NCBI GenBank assembly: GCA_018825965.1
Contig: JAHKAA010000026.1
Span: 62,001 to 126,000, forward strand
Source of the DNA: Gammaproteobacteria bacterium
GTDB taxonomy: Bacteria; Pseudomonadota; Gammaproteobacteria; Enterobacterales; Alteromonadaceae
Reading direction: 5' to 3'
Length of the DNA: 64,000 bases
Part shown: in pieces, positions 1 through 7,793 of the stretch
Numbering within the stretch: position 1 is the first letter of the stretch
How the letters are laid out: every line of letters starts with the position of its first letter
Translations under genes and position numbers: made by a program
Notes under the pieces: model-generated
Database searches by the model: none
Seen by the model: the letters and a program-made list of their open reading frames with translations, nothing else
Told to the model about the DNA's origin: nothing

Positions 1-252
1 CATTTCTTGCTTGTCGCTGTTCTTGCTATCCCGAATGAAATAAAACTCATTGAGCTCAGGCGTGAACACCCCACTAACTTCCCAACCTTCAGTAGAAACA
101 ATACCAGGTGCAAAAATTTCTGGTGTTGAACCTGGTAGCTTTTGCCCAAGGTAAGGGCCTGTTAGCACTGGAGATCCGTTTTCTGCATAACTTTCGCCAA
201 CGACAACTAAAGCTGAAAACACCAGAGCCGCTGACATATAAATACGCTTCAT
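1..252 (-). CDS. Secreted PD40/TolB-like beta-propeller protein, N-terminal part only
   Basis: This is the beginning of a minus-strand gene that runs off the left edge; 84 codons are visible from an ATG at 252. The first 23 residues form a clear Sec signal peptide (MKR, hydrophobic stretch, then ESYA before the cut), so the product is probably periplasmic or surface exposed. The mature part contains GPYLGQK, a proline-rich turn, APGIVSTEGWEVSGVF and FYFIRD. From memory this resembles the first blade of PD40/TolB-like propeller proteins common in Alteromonadales. The function cannot be told from this fragment. A GTTGAGC motif about 35 bp upstream could be another cassette boundary but is not supported by a matching end in view. 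Confidence 0.6.
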   Translation of the reverse strand, partial: MKRIYMSAALVFSALVVVGESYAENGSPVLTGPYLGQKLPGSTPEIFAPGIVSTEGWEVSGVFTPELNEFYFIRDSKNSDKQEM

Positions 253-781
253 AATATATCCTTATTAAAATGTGGTAGATATAGCGCTCAACTTAATTAA
301 ACAGGCTTTAACGTAGTACACATATCGCCACCGTATTGAAGCTTGTTTTCATACTGAGAGTTTCGTTATGGTTGCCCTGATTAAGATGAGCCGAGCTTGG
401 GCCGCTGATGCTTGTGTCTCCAACCTGTTGTGACCAGAGGGTGGGCATTCGGGATAAAGCATTTCTTCCGGCTTGATGCCGTGCGACTATAGCGCGCAAT
501 AAATCCGCTTATCTCGTATTATCATCCCAGGTCTGGGGGGACACCCGAAAGCATTTTATAGTGGCACCGCCAAGCATCCCGATAAATTTTGTTGCCAGAA
601 AACAGCCTTTAGAGTCAAGTCTTGCCCTGTGCCCCGTCAAATCAGAACCAAACAAAAATGTTCATAAAATCAAAAAATAAGAGAAAAACATCACCAATTC
701 ATTCACAACTAATGATGTCCCCCTTAAAAAATCGGAGCATGGGGCAAGACTGGTTCGTTTGATACACCTATCGTTAGTGCG
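253..781. other. Non-coding accessory DNA with an IS110-like remnant
   Basis: No convincing gene is present here; the short open frames lack ribosome binding sites and protein-like composition. The stretch from about 366 to 505 (around GACCAGAGGGTGGGCATTC and CGGCTTGATGCCGTGCGAC) resembles, from memory, the conserved non-coding flank of IS110/IS1111-family insertion sequences, but no transposase follows it. The rest is low-complexity AT-rich sequence. Two copies of a GGGGCAAGAC-type motif occur (near 616 on the minus strand, near 740 on the plus strand); related copies lie near 1487 and 1611. Confidence 0.35.
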
Positions 782-807
782 TCATATACCGCATCTAACT
801 CTATGCA
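772..807. repeat. Direct repeat, copy 1 (contains GTTAGAT on the minus strand)
   Basis: About 34 bp here recur at 1572-1605 with two substitutions and one 2-bp indel (core CCGCATCTAACTCTATGCA). On the minus strand the core reads GTTAGAT, which fits the GTTRRRY right end of an integron attC site. The two copies flank the cassette that holds the gene at 921-1409. Confidence 0.7.
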
Positions 808-877
808 GCCCGGGTTTAGAGCAACCGGAAATGAATAAAGCAAGGCTTACAGAGAAAACATTTATAAGCTTAAACAT
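782..877 (-). pseudogene. Truncated lipoprotein leader (31 codons)
   Basis: An AAGGAG ribosome binding site lies 5-6 bases before an ATG at 877. It is followed by a textbook lipoprotein signal peptide: basic start (MFKL), hydrophobic core and lipobox FISGC with the lipidation Cys at residue 19. After only three more residues the frame enters the direct repeat at 772-807 and stops. The most likely reading is the 5' end of a lipoprotein gene cut off by a recombination event at the repeat. A genuine mini-lipoprotein is possible but less likely, because the last nine residues are simply the translated repeat. Confidence 0.45.
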
Positions 878-911
878 GATGTCTCCTTATATAGTCCTGA
901 TTTATGTGCTT

Positions 912-918
912 GTTATGT
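912..918 (-). other. Cassette 3 distal end, attC R''-like motif ACATAAC
   Basis: On the minus strand ACATAAC begins two bases after the TAG of the gene at 921-1409. It is the reverse complement, with one mismatch, of the GTTATAT found 16 bases upstream of that gene's GTG start. No matching bulged stem follows, so the rest of this attC seems lost or rearranged. Confidence 0.4.
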
Positions 919-920
919 TA

Positions 921-1409
921 CTAGGCCAAAAATTTAGATGTAATTACAAGTAAATACCCTAAAAGTAAAAAAGCATCTCTCAAGTATTGGCAAACCTTTA
1001 TACCTGTAGATATTTTTCCAATTAAGTCAGCAAACATATTCTGCACATTCGAAAATTTTTGTGCCTCTGTGAGGTGCCACGACTTCTTACCTGGATCAAT
1101 ACCCTCTAATTCACTTTTGCTGAAATGCTCTTTAGCTGTGTCTTCGCATTCAACAAGTTTATAATTTTTTTCATGCTTTATATTGGATATAAATATTTTT
1201 GCTAGGCCAAATACAACCGAAAACATTAATGAGGTAATTGCCAATAACATCATTGATTCAGTATTAAACGTAAAAGAAGTATTAAAAGTAAAAGGTTTCG
1301 CAAAGTAAGCAAAAGTCGCTGCGGATATTCCTACTACAAAGTAATCAAATTTTTCAACAGTCTGTAAGTAATGCTTTATCAATGCATTTCGTACTTCGGA
1401 CATGCTCAC
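921..1409 (-). CDS. Cassette-borne membrane protein of unknown function
   Basis: 162 residues from a GTG at 1409 (alternative ATG two codons later, at 1403). GAGGTGAGC around the start gives a ribosome binding site. I do not recognise the family. Hydrophobic segments at roughly residues 24-40, 52-74 and 142-160 suggest two or three membrane passes. Between the second and third lies a charged, mostly helical stretch of about 65 residues (KHEKNYKLVECEDTAKEHF and following). The gene sits alone between cassette-type ends and has higher AT content than the core genes, in keeping with horizontal acquisition. No partner gene suggests a role. Confidence 0.7.
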   Translation of the reverse strand: MSMSEVRNALIKHYLQTVEKFDYFVVGISAATFAYFAKPFTFNTSFTFNTESMMLLAITSLMFSVVFGLAKIFISNIKHEKNYKLVECEDTAKEHFSKSELEGIDPGKKSWHLTEAQKFSNVQNMFADLIGKISTGIKVCQYLRDAFLLLGYLLVITSKFLA

Positions 1410-1418
1410 CTCAAATTG

Positions 1419-1456
1419 ATATAACGCTCTAGTCAGAGACGCCGTTGTTTGGCGTC
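1419..1456 (-). other. Cassette 3 proximal end with attC-like hairpin
   Basis: GTTATAT on the minus strand (1425-1419) is preceded by TAGAGC and by a perfect hairpin GACGCC-7 nt-GGCGTC (1438-1456). A short GC-rich stem next to a GTTRRRY core is attC-like, but I could not find a clean left arm, so it may be a decayed site. Confidence 0.35.
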
Positions 1457-1571
1457 GGTTTAATTCGCTCCTAATCGTAGGAAGGTCTTGCCCTGCCCCC
1501 CAGTAATGCCGTAAACCGCATGTTCCAAAAATACAGTCGCCCCCAGAAAGTCAGGGCAGTCTCACCGCCCC

Positions 1572-1605
1572 CGCTAGTACGTCATACCGCATCTAACTCT
1601 ATGCA
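1572..1605. repeat. Direct repeat, copy 2
   Basis: Second copy of the repeat at 772-807, about 800 bp away and in the same orientation. It is followed on the plus strand by GCAAGACTTGACC, a motif related to those near 616 and 740. It lies where the right half of the attC after the gene at 1677-2246 would be expected. Confidence 0.7.
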
Positions 1606-1682
1606 CGAAGCAAGACTTGACCTCGTTGGCAGCCGGGTGAACAACTGTTGCGCGTCGATCCGTGAAGTGGCGCTTGTTAGAC
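1591..1682 (-). other. Chimeric attC-like site after cassette 2
   Basis: On the minus strand GTCTAAC (1682-1676) overlaps the TAA stop of the gene at 1677-2246 and is followed by AAGCGCCACTTCACGG, a typical left attC arm. The expected complementary right arm is absent. Instead the sequence runs into the direct repeat and ends with GTTAGAT (1597-1591). It looks like half an attC joined to foreign sequence. Confidence 0.4.
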
Positions 1683-2246
1683 GCTTCCCTGATAAGTGCA
1701 TGTGCCGCTTTCATTAGATAAAATTCCAAAACCGTTTTGCACATGAATTTTGAAAACTGAACGAACAACCTCAACTGGAATATTTAGTGATTCAGCTAAT
1801 TGAATTCCGTCAATCCACACACCAATTTCGCAGTTTTCGACAAGATCATATAGATCAGCCATATTTTTCTGATTTTCAAACAATCTCGCTAAGTAAAGAG
1901 TAAATGAAGGATCAACTAATTCAATTCCTTGTGCGTATTTATTGCCACTATACATGTCACGTTTTAAATATCCCTTTGACTCAAAAAGAGCAAGTGGACG
2001 AGAAAATTGTTTATATGCTTCATTGCTGAGAGATACACCATGAATATCAAAGCTTTCATATATTGATCTGCATAACTCCTGCGAGTTTTCACAGATTGAA
2101 CCTATCGGATCTTCTAAGTTATCAATTCTGCGATTTAATTCTATGCCATCTACTTCAGATTGAAGTTGAAGAAAGACAGCGGCTACAGGATTGAATGCAC
2201 TCCCTACTCTTACTGCTTTCATAAACCAATCAGCTAAACTCGTCAT
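1677..2246 (-). CDS. Cassette-borne protein of unknown function
   Basis: 189 residues from an ATG at 2246, 13 bases after the end of the attC core GTTAGGC, with CAGGAG as ribosome binding site; such a short leader is normal for a cassette gene. I do not recognise the family. The protein has no signal peptide or membrane segment. Residues about 25-45 (LQLQSEVDGIELNRRIDNLE) look like a short coiled coil. The C-terminal part (LAESLNIPVEVVRSVFKIHVQNGF) resembles a winged helix-turn-helix, with the preceding YLKRD..SGNKYAQGIELVDPSF also wing-like. DNA binding is only a possibility. Confidence 0.7.
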   Translation of the reverse strand: MTSLADWFMKAVRVGSAFNPVAAVFLQLQSEVDGIELNRRIDNLEDPIGSICENSQELCRSIYESFDIHGVSLSNEAYKQFSRPLALFESKGYLKRDMYSGNKYAQGIELVDPSFTLYLARLFENQKNMADLYDLVENCEIGVWIDGIQLAESLNIPVEVVRSVFKIHVQNGFGILSNESGTCTYQGSV

Positions 2247-2259
2247 TTAAACTCCTGTC

Positions 2260-2331
2260 GCCTAACGCCCGCAGCACGGGAAAAATTGTAGCGCAGCGAA
2301 AACTTTGTCCCCGTGACTGCGTCTATTATGT
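2260..2331 (-). other. attC recombination site between cassettes 1 and 2
   Basis: This 72-bp site read on the minus strand has all the parts of an attC: left core ACATAAT overlapping the stop codon of the upstream gene, arm GCAGTCACGGG, a central loop, arm CCCGTGCTGC and right core GTTAGGC. The two arms pair perfectly except for one unpaired T, which matches the bulged extrahelical base that integrases use to choose the strand. The left core departs from consensus at one base (AAT instead of AAC). Confidence 0.7.
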
Positions 2332-3303
2332 TTTGTTGATGCCGAGATTAAGTTCATACCCTTTCTTATACTCAAAATGCAAAGCGGTTGTAATGCTCTT
2401 TAGATATGAGTATATGCAAATTGCTTTATCAACAATTCCTTTATCTGCCGAAACCAGTGCATTGCAATAGGAAGCCATACCAATATGCTGACCGTCAGAC
2501 ATAATGTTCTTAATCTTTTCCCGCTTAGCTAATCCCCTGTCAGGACTTATACCAATCATATTTAGAACTATATGTGCACCTGATATTGCCCCATGTTGGG
2601 TGTGCTGTACCCCCTCAACTCCAGGAATTGGCTCAAACCCAAAAAACTGATTTTTTGTGACATTAGGAATTGATGAAGAAATTAAATCCCAAACTTCATC
2701 TATTGCAGAACTAGATTTCTCGATATTTTTTCGAGCTTCACTGGTGACGCCGAAAGCTCTTCTTGTTTTGTCTATTGGCATTCGCTCTTTCAGGTGCACC
2801 TCAATCGAAGCCTTCAGATCGCCAGAAACAATAGACGCATTTTCAATTATCTTTTGACGCAGCTCATCGTCGATAATGCTTGTGATTCTCTCGATTTCTT
2901 CCCGCATTTGGTCTGGCGTTTCACTAAGCTCTTTGAAGTTATTCGCACCAAAAGATCGAATAAGATGCTCGACTATATGGTCTGCAACATCCTCATACCC
3001 AGCTATTGCTTCTAAGTGCTGTTTGTACCTCATGCAGGGATCAATGTAGTCGCGAAGAACGATATTGCTTACAGACTGGAACTCTTCATTCAGAACATCA
3101 CTAATCTCTCTAGCTCTCAGTAATCGCATGCCCTCAAGAGCGTCAGTATTCCCATTCCTATGTATTTCATCTAAATGAACGTGGGAATAAACCCAAATAA
3201 ACCGCTCCGGTTCACGAATAGATATATCTCCGCATGCCAAGTATCTGTAGACATTCATGTCAGCGTATATTATCGGATTGTCCGACACCAAATACGAATT
3301 CAT
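2326..3303 (-). CDS. Cassette-borne PIN-like domain protein, putative nuclease
   Basis: 325 residues from an ATG at 3303. The N-terminus PIIYADMNVYRYLA (residues 10-23) matches the opening strand and first acidic residue of PIN-fold nucleases (usually DxN). WVYSHVHLDEI at about 37-47 fits the next strand and helix with an acidic residue. Near the C-terminus GQHIGMASYCNALVSADKGI fits the last PIN block (histidine, then a strand ending in an acidic residue followed by K). The middle is long and helical, about 200 residues, so this is not a small VapC-type toxin. Ribonuclease or toxin activity is inference from the motif pattern only. No antitoxin gene adjoins it. Confidence 0.6.
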   Translation of the reverse strand: MNSYLVSDNPIIYADMNVYRYLACGDISIREPERFIWVYSHVHLDEIHRNGNTDALEGMRLLRAREISDVLNEEFQSVSNIVLRDYIDPCMRYKQHLEAIAGYEDVADHIVEHLIRSFGANNFKELSETPDQMREEIERITSIIDDELRQKIIENASIVSGDLKASIEVHLKERMPIDKTRRAFGVTSEARKNIEKSSSAIDEVWDLISSSIPNVTKNQFFGFEPIPGVEGVQHTQHGAISGAHIVLNMIGISPDRGLAKREKIKNIMSDGQHIGMASYCNALVSADKGIVDKAICIYSYLKSITTALHFEYKKGYELNLGINKT

Positions 3304-3567
3304 CCTAGTTCACTCAATTTCCCGGAAACATAACAACGTGCTTCCATAAACAGACTGCCCGCAAGTCGAACATTTTTCTGCCTTCTTTCCCGATTTTTAC
3401 TCATCCCAAATTAACGCTGATGTATCTCTATTTCAACAGTTTTTTCTGAAATCACTAAAATCCTGGCGGACAAAATCTGTACAAGCTTTACGCTAGTTGT
3501 TCATCGTTTTACTCAAGGCACACCGCTGTGTTTTTTAACAGTGCTACCGCTGTAATCCCAAGCCAAT
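3304..3567. other. Non-coding junction between the cassette cluster and the core genome
   Basis: Apart from the cassette core GTTATGT (minus strand, 3334-3328), I see no gene in this stretch, which ends at the eda terminator. The change from AT-rich orphan genes to core metabolic genes occurs here. Confidence 0.5.
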
Positions 3568-3593
3568 AAAAAACCCGACCAAAGCCGGGTTTC
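3568..3593 (-). terminator. Terminator of the Entner-Doudoroff operon
   Basis: On the minus strand AAACCCGGC-TTTG-GTCGGGTTTTTT forms a strong stem followed by a run of T, about 30 bases after the eda stop codon. Confidence 0.85.
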
Positions 3594-3622
3594 TCGTATC
3601 AAACTAAACAACACAAAAGCTC

Positions 3623-4279
3623 TTACTTCTGTACTGTCTTCGCTTCTTCCACTGCTGCTAAACATAGCTCGGTGATTTTATGCCATTCTTTGTTTTTAAT
3701 GGCGTCATCCGGCACTATCCAGCTGCCACCTACGCAACGTACGTTGGGTAAGGCTAGGTATTCTTTGAAGTTTTTCTCGTTAATGCCGCCTGTTGGGCAA
3801 AAACGTATATCAGAGAATGGGCCGTGGATCGACTTTAAGGTTTTTACGCCGCCTGCTGCTTCTGCCGGGAAAAATTTAAAGTGGGTGTAGCCTACTGCTG
3901 TGCCTTCCATTAATTCAGAAATACTGGCGATGCCAGGAATTAATGGGATCACACTGTCTTTGCCTGCTTGCAGCAGCTCGCGGGTCGAACCCGGGCTGAT
4001 GGCAAAACGGGCGCCTGCCGCTATCACTTCTTCCAATTGTTTGGCTGTAGTGACAGTACCTGCGCCTACTATGGCGTCCGGTACTTCAGTCGCTAATAAA
4101 CGTATTGCATCCAAAGCCACAGGAGTACGTAAGGTCACTTCCAGTACTTTAATGCCACCTGCTACTAAGGCTTTTGCCATAGGAACAGCGTCTGCTAAAT
4201 CTTTGATCACAATGACGGGCACCACAGGGCCTTGTGCGAACAAAACGTCAGGTTGTAGTTGCCAATTTTCAAATGCCAT
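3623..4279 (-). CDS. eda: KDPG/KHG aldolase (Entner-Doudoroff aldolase)
   Basis: 218 residues, normal length for the class I aldolase that splits 2-keto-3-deoxy-6-phosphogluconate into pyruvate and glyceraldehyde 3-phosphate. The Schiff-base lysine is K135 in HFKFFPAE and the catalytic acid is E47 in LEVTLRT. GAGTV (72-76), SPG (95-97) and PTGGI in the C-terminal third form the phosphate and substrate pocket of the TIM barrel. It is the last gene of zwf-pgl-edd-glk-eda, four bases after glk, and is followed by a terminator. It is therefore expected to follow HexR control from the zwf promoter. Cytoplasmic, a homotrimer in the family. Confidence 0.97.
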   Translation of the reverse strand: MAFENWQLQPDVLFAQGPVVPVIVIKDLADAVPMAKALVAGGIKVLEVTLRTPVALDAIRLLATEVPDAIVGAGTVTTAKQLEEVIAAGARFAISPGSTRELLQAGKDSVIPLIPGIASISELMEGTAVGYTHFKFFPAEAAGGVKTLKSIHGPFSDIRFCPTGGINEKNFKEYLALPNVRCVGGSWIVPDDAIKNKEWHKITELCLAAVEEAKTVQK

Positions 4280-4283
4280 AGTG

Positions 4284-5252
4284 TTAACTCGCCATATGTT
4301 GTTTTAAGTAGACTGCACAGCCGGTTAAACCTGGTTGCTCTGCAGTGACGACAAAAGTTGCAATACGGCGGTTGAAGTCTTGAAACCGGCCTTTTGCTTC
4401 GAATCGGGTTCTGAATTCGCTTTGATTAATCAGCCCCAGTAATTTGGGCGTAATACCACCAGCGACAAAAACGCCACCAAAGGTACTTAGTGTCAGGGCT
4501 AAATCCCCTGCCAAACCACCTAAACTGGCAAAAAACTGTTCGATAACGGCTTTGCATAAAACACAGCTGCCATCTAAAGCTTTACCTGCAATCTGAGCAG
4601 CGTTTAATGGCTCCACCACTTTGTTATTAAAAGCGGCTATTGCCAGATACAAATCTTCCAAACCAGGACCTGATAACAAACGTTCAGGGCTGACATGGCC
4701 GTATTTGTTGGCTAAAAACTTCTGGATGAACCATTCCTGTTCGGTCTGAGCGGTAAAATCTATATGACCGCCCTCGCCAGGTAATGGCAGATAACCTAAA
4801 GCGGTCGGAATTAAATGCGCTACACCTAAACCTGTGCCAGCGCCTAACACGGCCATAGGTTTGAACTGATCAGCATGGCCTTCACCAATTTGCACCAGTT
4901 CAGTAGATTTCAGCGCAGGTAAGCTCATGGCCACAGCGGTAAAGTCGTTCAGCACTATAAATTCAGCTAAATCTAAATCCGCTTTCATTTGGCTGACTGA
5001 GAACTGCCAGTGAAAGTTAGTCATTTTGACAAAATCACCTGTCACAGGGCAGGCAATGGCCAAAGCCACATGACGGATAGCCGTCAGGCCCTGCTCTGCG
5101 CGGTAAAACTGCAACGCATCAGCCAGGGTGTCAAAATCAGCACAAGGATAAACAGCAACCTTGTCCAGGTGCAGAGTTTCTAAATCCACACGGCTAAAAC
5201 GTGCGTTAGTGCCACCTATGTCAGCAACAATAGCAAACTGGATCTCAGCCAT
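4284..5252 (-). CDS. glk: Glucokinase
   Basis: 322 residues; phosphorylates glucose with ATP to give glucose 6-phosphate for Zwf. The ATP-binding start [11 protein letters not shown] is at 10-20, the catalytic aspartate is D103 in LNDF, GAGTGLG is at 137-143 and the glucose-binding [10 protein letters not shown] is at 157-166, all as in E. coli Glk. The start codon overlaps the end of edd by 8 bases and the stop is 4 bases before eda, so translation is probably coupled. Its place in the operon implies that free glucose enters the Entner-Doudoroff route without relying on a sugar PTS; that last point is inference. Confidence 0.96.
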   Translation of the reverse strand: MAEIQFAIVADIGGTNARFSRVDLETLHLDKVAVYPCADFDTLADALQFYRAEQGLTAIRHVALAIACPVTGDFVKMTNFHWQFSVSQMKADLDLAEFIVLNDFTAVAMSLPALKSTELVQIGEGHADQFKPMAVLGAGTGLGVAHLIPTALGYLPLPGEGGHIDFTAQTEQEWFIQKFLANKYGHVSPERLLSGPGLEDLYLAIAAFNNKVVEPLNAAQIAGKALDGSCVLCKAVIEQFFASLGGLAGDLALTLSTFGGVFVAGGITPKLLGLINQSEFRTRFEAKGRFQDFNRRIATFVVTAEQPGLTGCAVYLKQHMAS

Positions 5253-7077
5253 GGTACTGGTCCTCTGTGTTAAACAGACTGCAAGCCCCTTGTTCTGCGC
5301 CAGTGATCACCATACGCATACCACCAAACATCTCGCGGCCCATGCCCCAATGACTATCGCTCATATCACGGGTAGCCACTTCACGTTTAGCCAGCTCTTC
5401 ATCAGACACCAGCACTTTTAATACGCCATTAATACCGTCCACCAGCATCATATCGCCGGTCTGGATTTTGGCTATTACGCCACCGTCTACCGCTTCCGGT
5501 GTGACGTGGATAGCTGCAGGCACCTTACCTGAAGCGCCCGACATACGACCGTCTGTGACTAAAGCCACATGGAAACCCCGGTCTTGTAATACACCCAATG
5601 GTGGCGTCAGTTTATGCAGCTCTGGCATACCACAGGCACGAGGGCCCTGGAAACGCACGACCACTACACAATCTTTATTTAAATCACCGGCTTTAAAAGC
5701 GGCGTCTAGTTCATGCTGGCTGGAGAATACAACAGCAGGAGCCTGCACTATTTCAGTACCTTCACGCAGCGCTGAAGTTTTAATTACACCCCGGCCTACG
5801 TTGCCGGATAACACCTGCAAACCACCGTGATCTTTAAATGGTTTAGCGGCATCAGCCAACACTGTTAAATCAGAAGACTCTGTCGGGCCATCAACCCATA
5901 CTAATTTGCCGTCCTGCAGTACAGGAGTTTGGGTGTAACGGCGTAAACCAGGGCCAGCCACTGTATGTACATCTTCATGCAGCAAACCGTTGTCTAATAA
6001 AGTACGGATTAAATACGCCATACCACCAGCCTGCTGGAAGTGGTTAATATCAGCCTGGCCATTCGGATAAATTCTGGTGATCAGTGGTGTTGCATGCGAA
6101 AGTTCAGCAAAGTCATCCCAGTTCACAATAAAACCGGCTGAACGGGCTACAGCTATTAAGTGCATAGTGTGGTTGGTCGACCCACCAGTGGCTAACAAAC
6201 CAACAATACCGTTCACTACAGCTTTGACATCAACAATTTTGGAGATAGGTAAATAATCAGTGCCGAGATCAGTTAAACGGGTGATCTGACGGGCTGCAGC
6301 TTTAGTTAATTCATCACGCAGCGCTGTACCTGGATTGACAAAAGAAGAACCAGGTAAATGCAGGCCCATCACTTCAACCACGAGCTGGTTTGAGTTGGCC
6401 GTACCATAAAAGGTGCAAGTACCAGCGCTGTGGTAGGACGCAGATTCAGAATCTAATAACTCTTCATTACCTACTTTGCCTTCAGCATACAACTGACGAA
6501 CACGGGCTTTTTCTTTGTTTGGAATACCAGATGGCATTGGGCCTGCTGGCACAAAGACAAAAGGCAGATGACCAAAACTTAAAGCCGCCATCAATAAACC
6601 CGGCACTATCTTGTCACAAATGCCCAGCATCATGCCGCCGTCAAACATATTGTGCGACAGGCCAACAGCTGCAGACATGGCAATAATATCGCGGCTTAAT
6701 AAACTAAGCTCCATGCCTGGCTGACCCTGAGTCACACCATCACACATAGCAGGAACGCCACCGGCAAACTGAGCAACACTGCCCACTTCAGCAGCAGCAG
6801 CTTTGATCAGCGCAGGATAAGCTTCGTAAGGCTGGTGTGCAGAAAGCATGTCGTTGTACGAAGAAATAATACCGATGTTCGCTTTGGTTAAGCTGCGTAA
6901 ATCAGTTTTTTCCTGAGCGGAACAAGCTGCAAAACCATGAGCCAGATTGCCACAGGCCAAAGCTCCGCGGTGCGGCCCTTTGGCACGGGCCTGTTCCATC
7001 CGCTGCAGATAAAGCGCACGGCTTTTTTCGCTGCGTGCCGCTATTCTGTCTGTGACCTGTTGTATAACCGGATTCAT
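5245..7077 (-). CDS. edd: 6-Phosphogluconate dehydratase
   Basis: 610 residues from the ATG at 7077, which has AGGTG just upstream (a GTG two codons earlier is possible). It removes water from 6-phosphogluconate to give KDPG. It belongs to the IlvD/Edd family; Fe-S cluster cysteines include C154 in GICDKIVPG and C221 in [12 protein letters not shown], and a further cysteine is in MCDGVTQG near 112. The C-terminal half has the family signatures [14 protein letters not shown] and [12 protein letters not shown]. The cluster makes such enzymes oxygen sensitive. It lies between pgl and glk and overlaps glk by 8 bases. Confidence 0.97.
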   Translation of the reverse strand: MNPVIQQVTDRIAARSEKSRALYLQRMEQARAKGPHRGALACGNLAHGFAACSAQEKTDLRSLTKANIGIISSYNDMLSAHQPYEAYPALIKAAAAEVGSVAQFAGGVPAMCDGVTQGQPGMELSLLSRDIIAMSAAVGLSHNMFDGGMMLGICDKIVPGLLMAALSFGHLPFVFVPAGPMPSGIPNKEKARVRQLYAEGKVGNEELLDSESASYHSAGTCTFYGTANSNQLVVEVMGLHLPGSSFVNPGTALRDELTKAAARQITRLTDLGTDYLPISKIVDVKAVVNGIVGLLATGGSTNHTMHLIAVARSAGFIVNWDDFAELSHATPLITRIYPNGQADINHFQQAGGMAYLIRTLLDNGLLHEDVHTVAGPGLRRYTQTPVLQDGKLVWVDGPTESSDLTVLADAAKPFKDHGGLQVLSGNVGRGVIKTSALREGTEIVQAPAVVFSSQHELDAAFKAGDLNKDCVVVVRFQGPRACGMPELHKLTPPLGVLQDRGFHVALVTDGRMSGASGKVPAAIHVTPEAVDGGVIAKIQTGDMMLVDGINGVLKVLVSDEELAKREVATRDMSDSHWGMGREMFGGMRMVITGAEQGACSLFNTEDQYHG

Positions 7078-7096
7078 GTTCACCTCGTCTTGTCGA

Positions 7097-7792
7097 TTAG
7101 TTAGCTGTAAACATTACATGCACAGGGACCTGCTGCTGTTGCAAAAAGGCCCGTACAGGCATTTGCAAAGGGTCCTGACCTGCCATGGCCTGTTCCAGAA
7201 CGGTTAGCTTCTTGGGGCCAACCAAATGTAAATAAATCACAGCGCTATTGAGTAAGCGTGTTTTGCTTAAACTCAAACGCTGGTAAGGCGCAGTAGCTGG
7301 TGTTACCGCTAAAGCCACTGGTGCATCTGCAGCTAAACCCGCCTGAATTTCTGTGCTGCATGGAAATAAAGAGGCGGTATGACCGTCTTCACCCATGCCC
7401 AGGATCAAGACATCAAACTGTGGTAAAGCTTCTATGCGCTGTGCCACTGTCGCCGCACCTTTGTAGGCGTCGTCCGGTGAAACACTGTCAAATAAGCTGA
7501 TAAAAGATGCAGTTGCTGCTTTGCCTTGCAATAAGTTGGCTTTGACTAAGCCTTCATTGCTATCAGCATGAGTTTCAGGCAACCAGCGGTCATCTGCCAG
7601 AGTGATAGTCACGCGTGACCAGTCCAAATCAGTTTCTGACAGGGTTTTAAATAAAGGCAAAGGAGTTTTACCACCGGACACTACTAAAGTGGCTGCACCT
7701 TTTTGGGCTATAGCCGCAGCCAAACGGCTGCTGATCTCGCTGGCAAACTGCTGATTTAACGCTGCGCTTGACTCAAAAGTATGAAGTTGCAT
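7097..7792 (-). CDS. pgl: 6-Phosphogluconolactonase
   Basis: 231 residues from the ATG at 7792, one base after the zwf stop; a GTG at 7819 inside zwf would add nine residues but gives a less family-like start. The enzyme hydrolyses 6-phosphogluconolactone, the product of Zwf. Family blocks are SGGKTP (39-44), [15 protein letters not shown] (67-81) and [13 protein letters not shown] (132-144), the last carrying the catalytic GxDGHxASLFP pattern. Length is typical of the DevB type. Tight spacing to zwf and edd (19 bases) fits one transcript. Confidence 0.95.
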   Translation of the reverse strand: MQLHTFESSAALNQQFASEISSRLAAAIAQKGAATLVVSGGKTPLPLFKTLSETDLDWSRVTITLADDRWLPETHADSNEGLVKANLLQGKAATASFISLFDSVSPDDAYKGAATVAQRIEALPQFDVLILGMGEDGHTASLFPCSTEIQAGLAADAPVALAVTPATAPYQRLSLSKTRLLNSAVIYLHLVGPKKLTVLEQAMAGQDPLQMPVRAFLQQQQVPVHVMFTAN

Positions 7793-7793
7793 G

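Larger units (their letters stand above)
912..3334 (-). mobile_element. Integron-type gene cassette cluster (three cassettes, no integrase in view)
   Basis: Three unrelated genes on the minus strand each start within about 30 bp of a GTTRRRY motif and end at a near-complementary RYYYAAC motif overlapping or touching the stop codon. The pairs are GTTATGT (3334-3328) with ACATAAT (2331-2325), GTTAGGC (2266-2260) with GTCTAAC (1682-1676), and GTTATAT (1425-1419) with ACATAAC (918-912). Each pair matches at 6 of 7 positions as reverse complements, as expected for the two ends of one excisable cassette. A well-folded attC separates the first two genes. The integrase, if any, is outside the window. 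Confidence 0.6.

Noticed and set aside
286-292. GCTCAAC as a cassette boundary for the PD40 gene
   Set aside because: Matches the motif, but no attC arm precedes it and the partner end is outside the window, so chance cannot be excluded.
308-499. 63-codon open frame on the minus strand
   Set aside because: It lies in the IS110-like non-coding stretch, lacks a ribosome binding site and has no protein-like pattern.
759-953. 64-codon open frame on the plus strand
   Set aside because: Runs through the repeat and the end of a minus-strand gene; no ribosome binding site or family resemblance.
3900-4307. 135-codon plus-strand frame opposite eda
   Set aside because: Antisense shadow of a strongly conserved gene.
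5468-5830. 120-codon plus-strand frame opposite edd
   Set aside because: Antisense shadow; composition mirrors edd codon usage.
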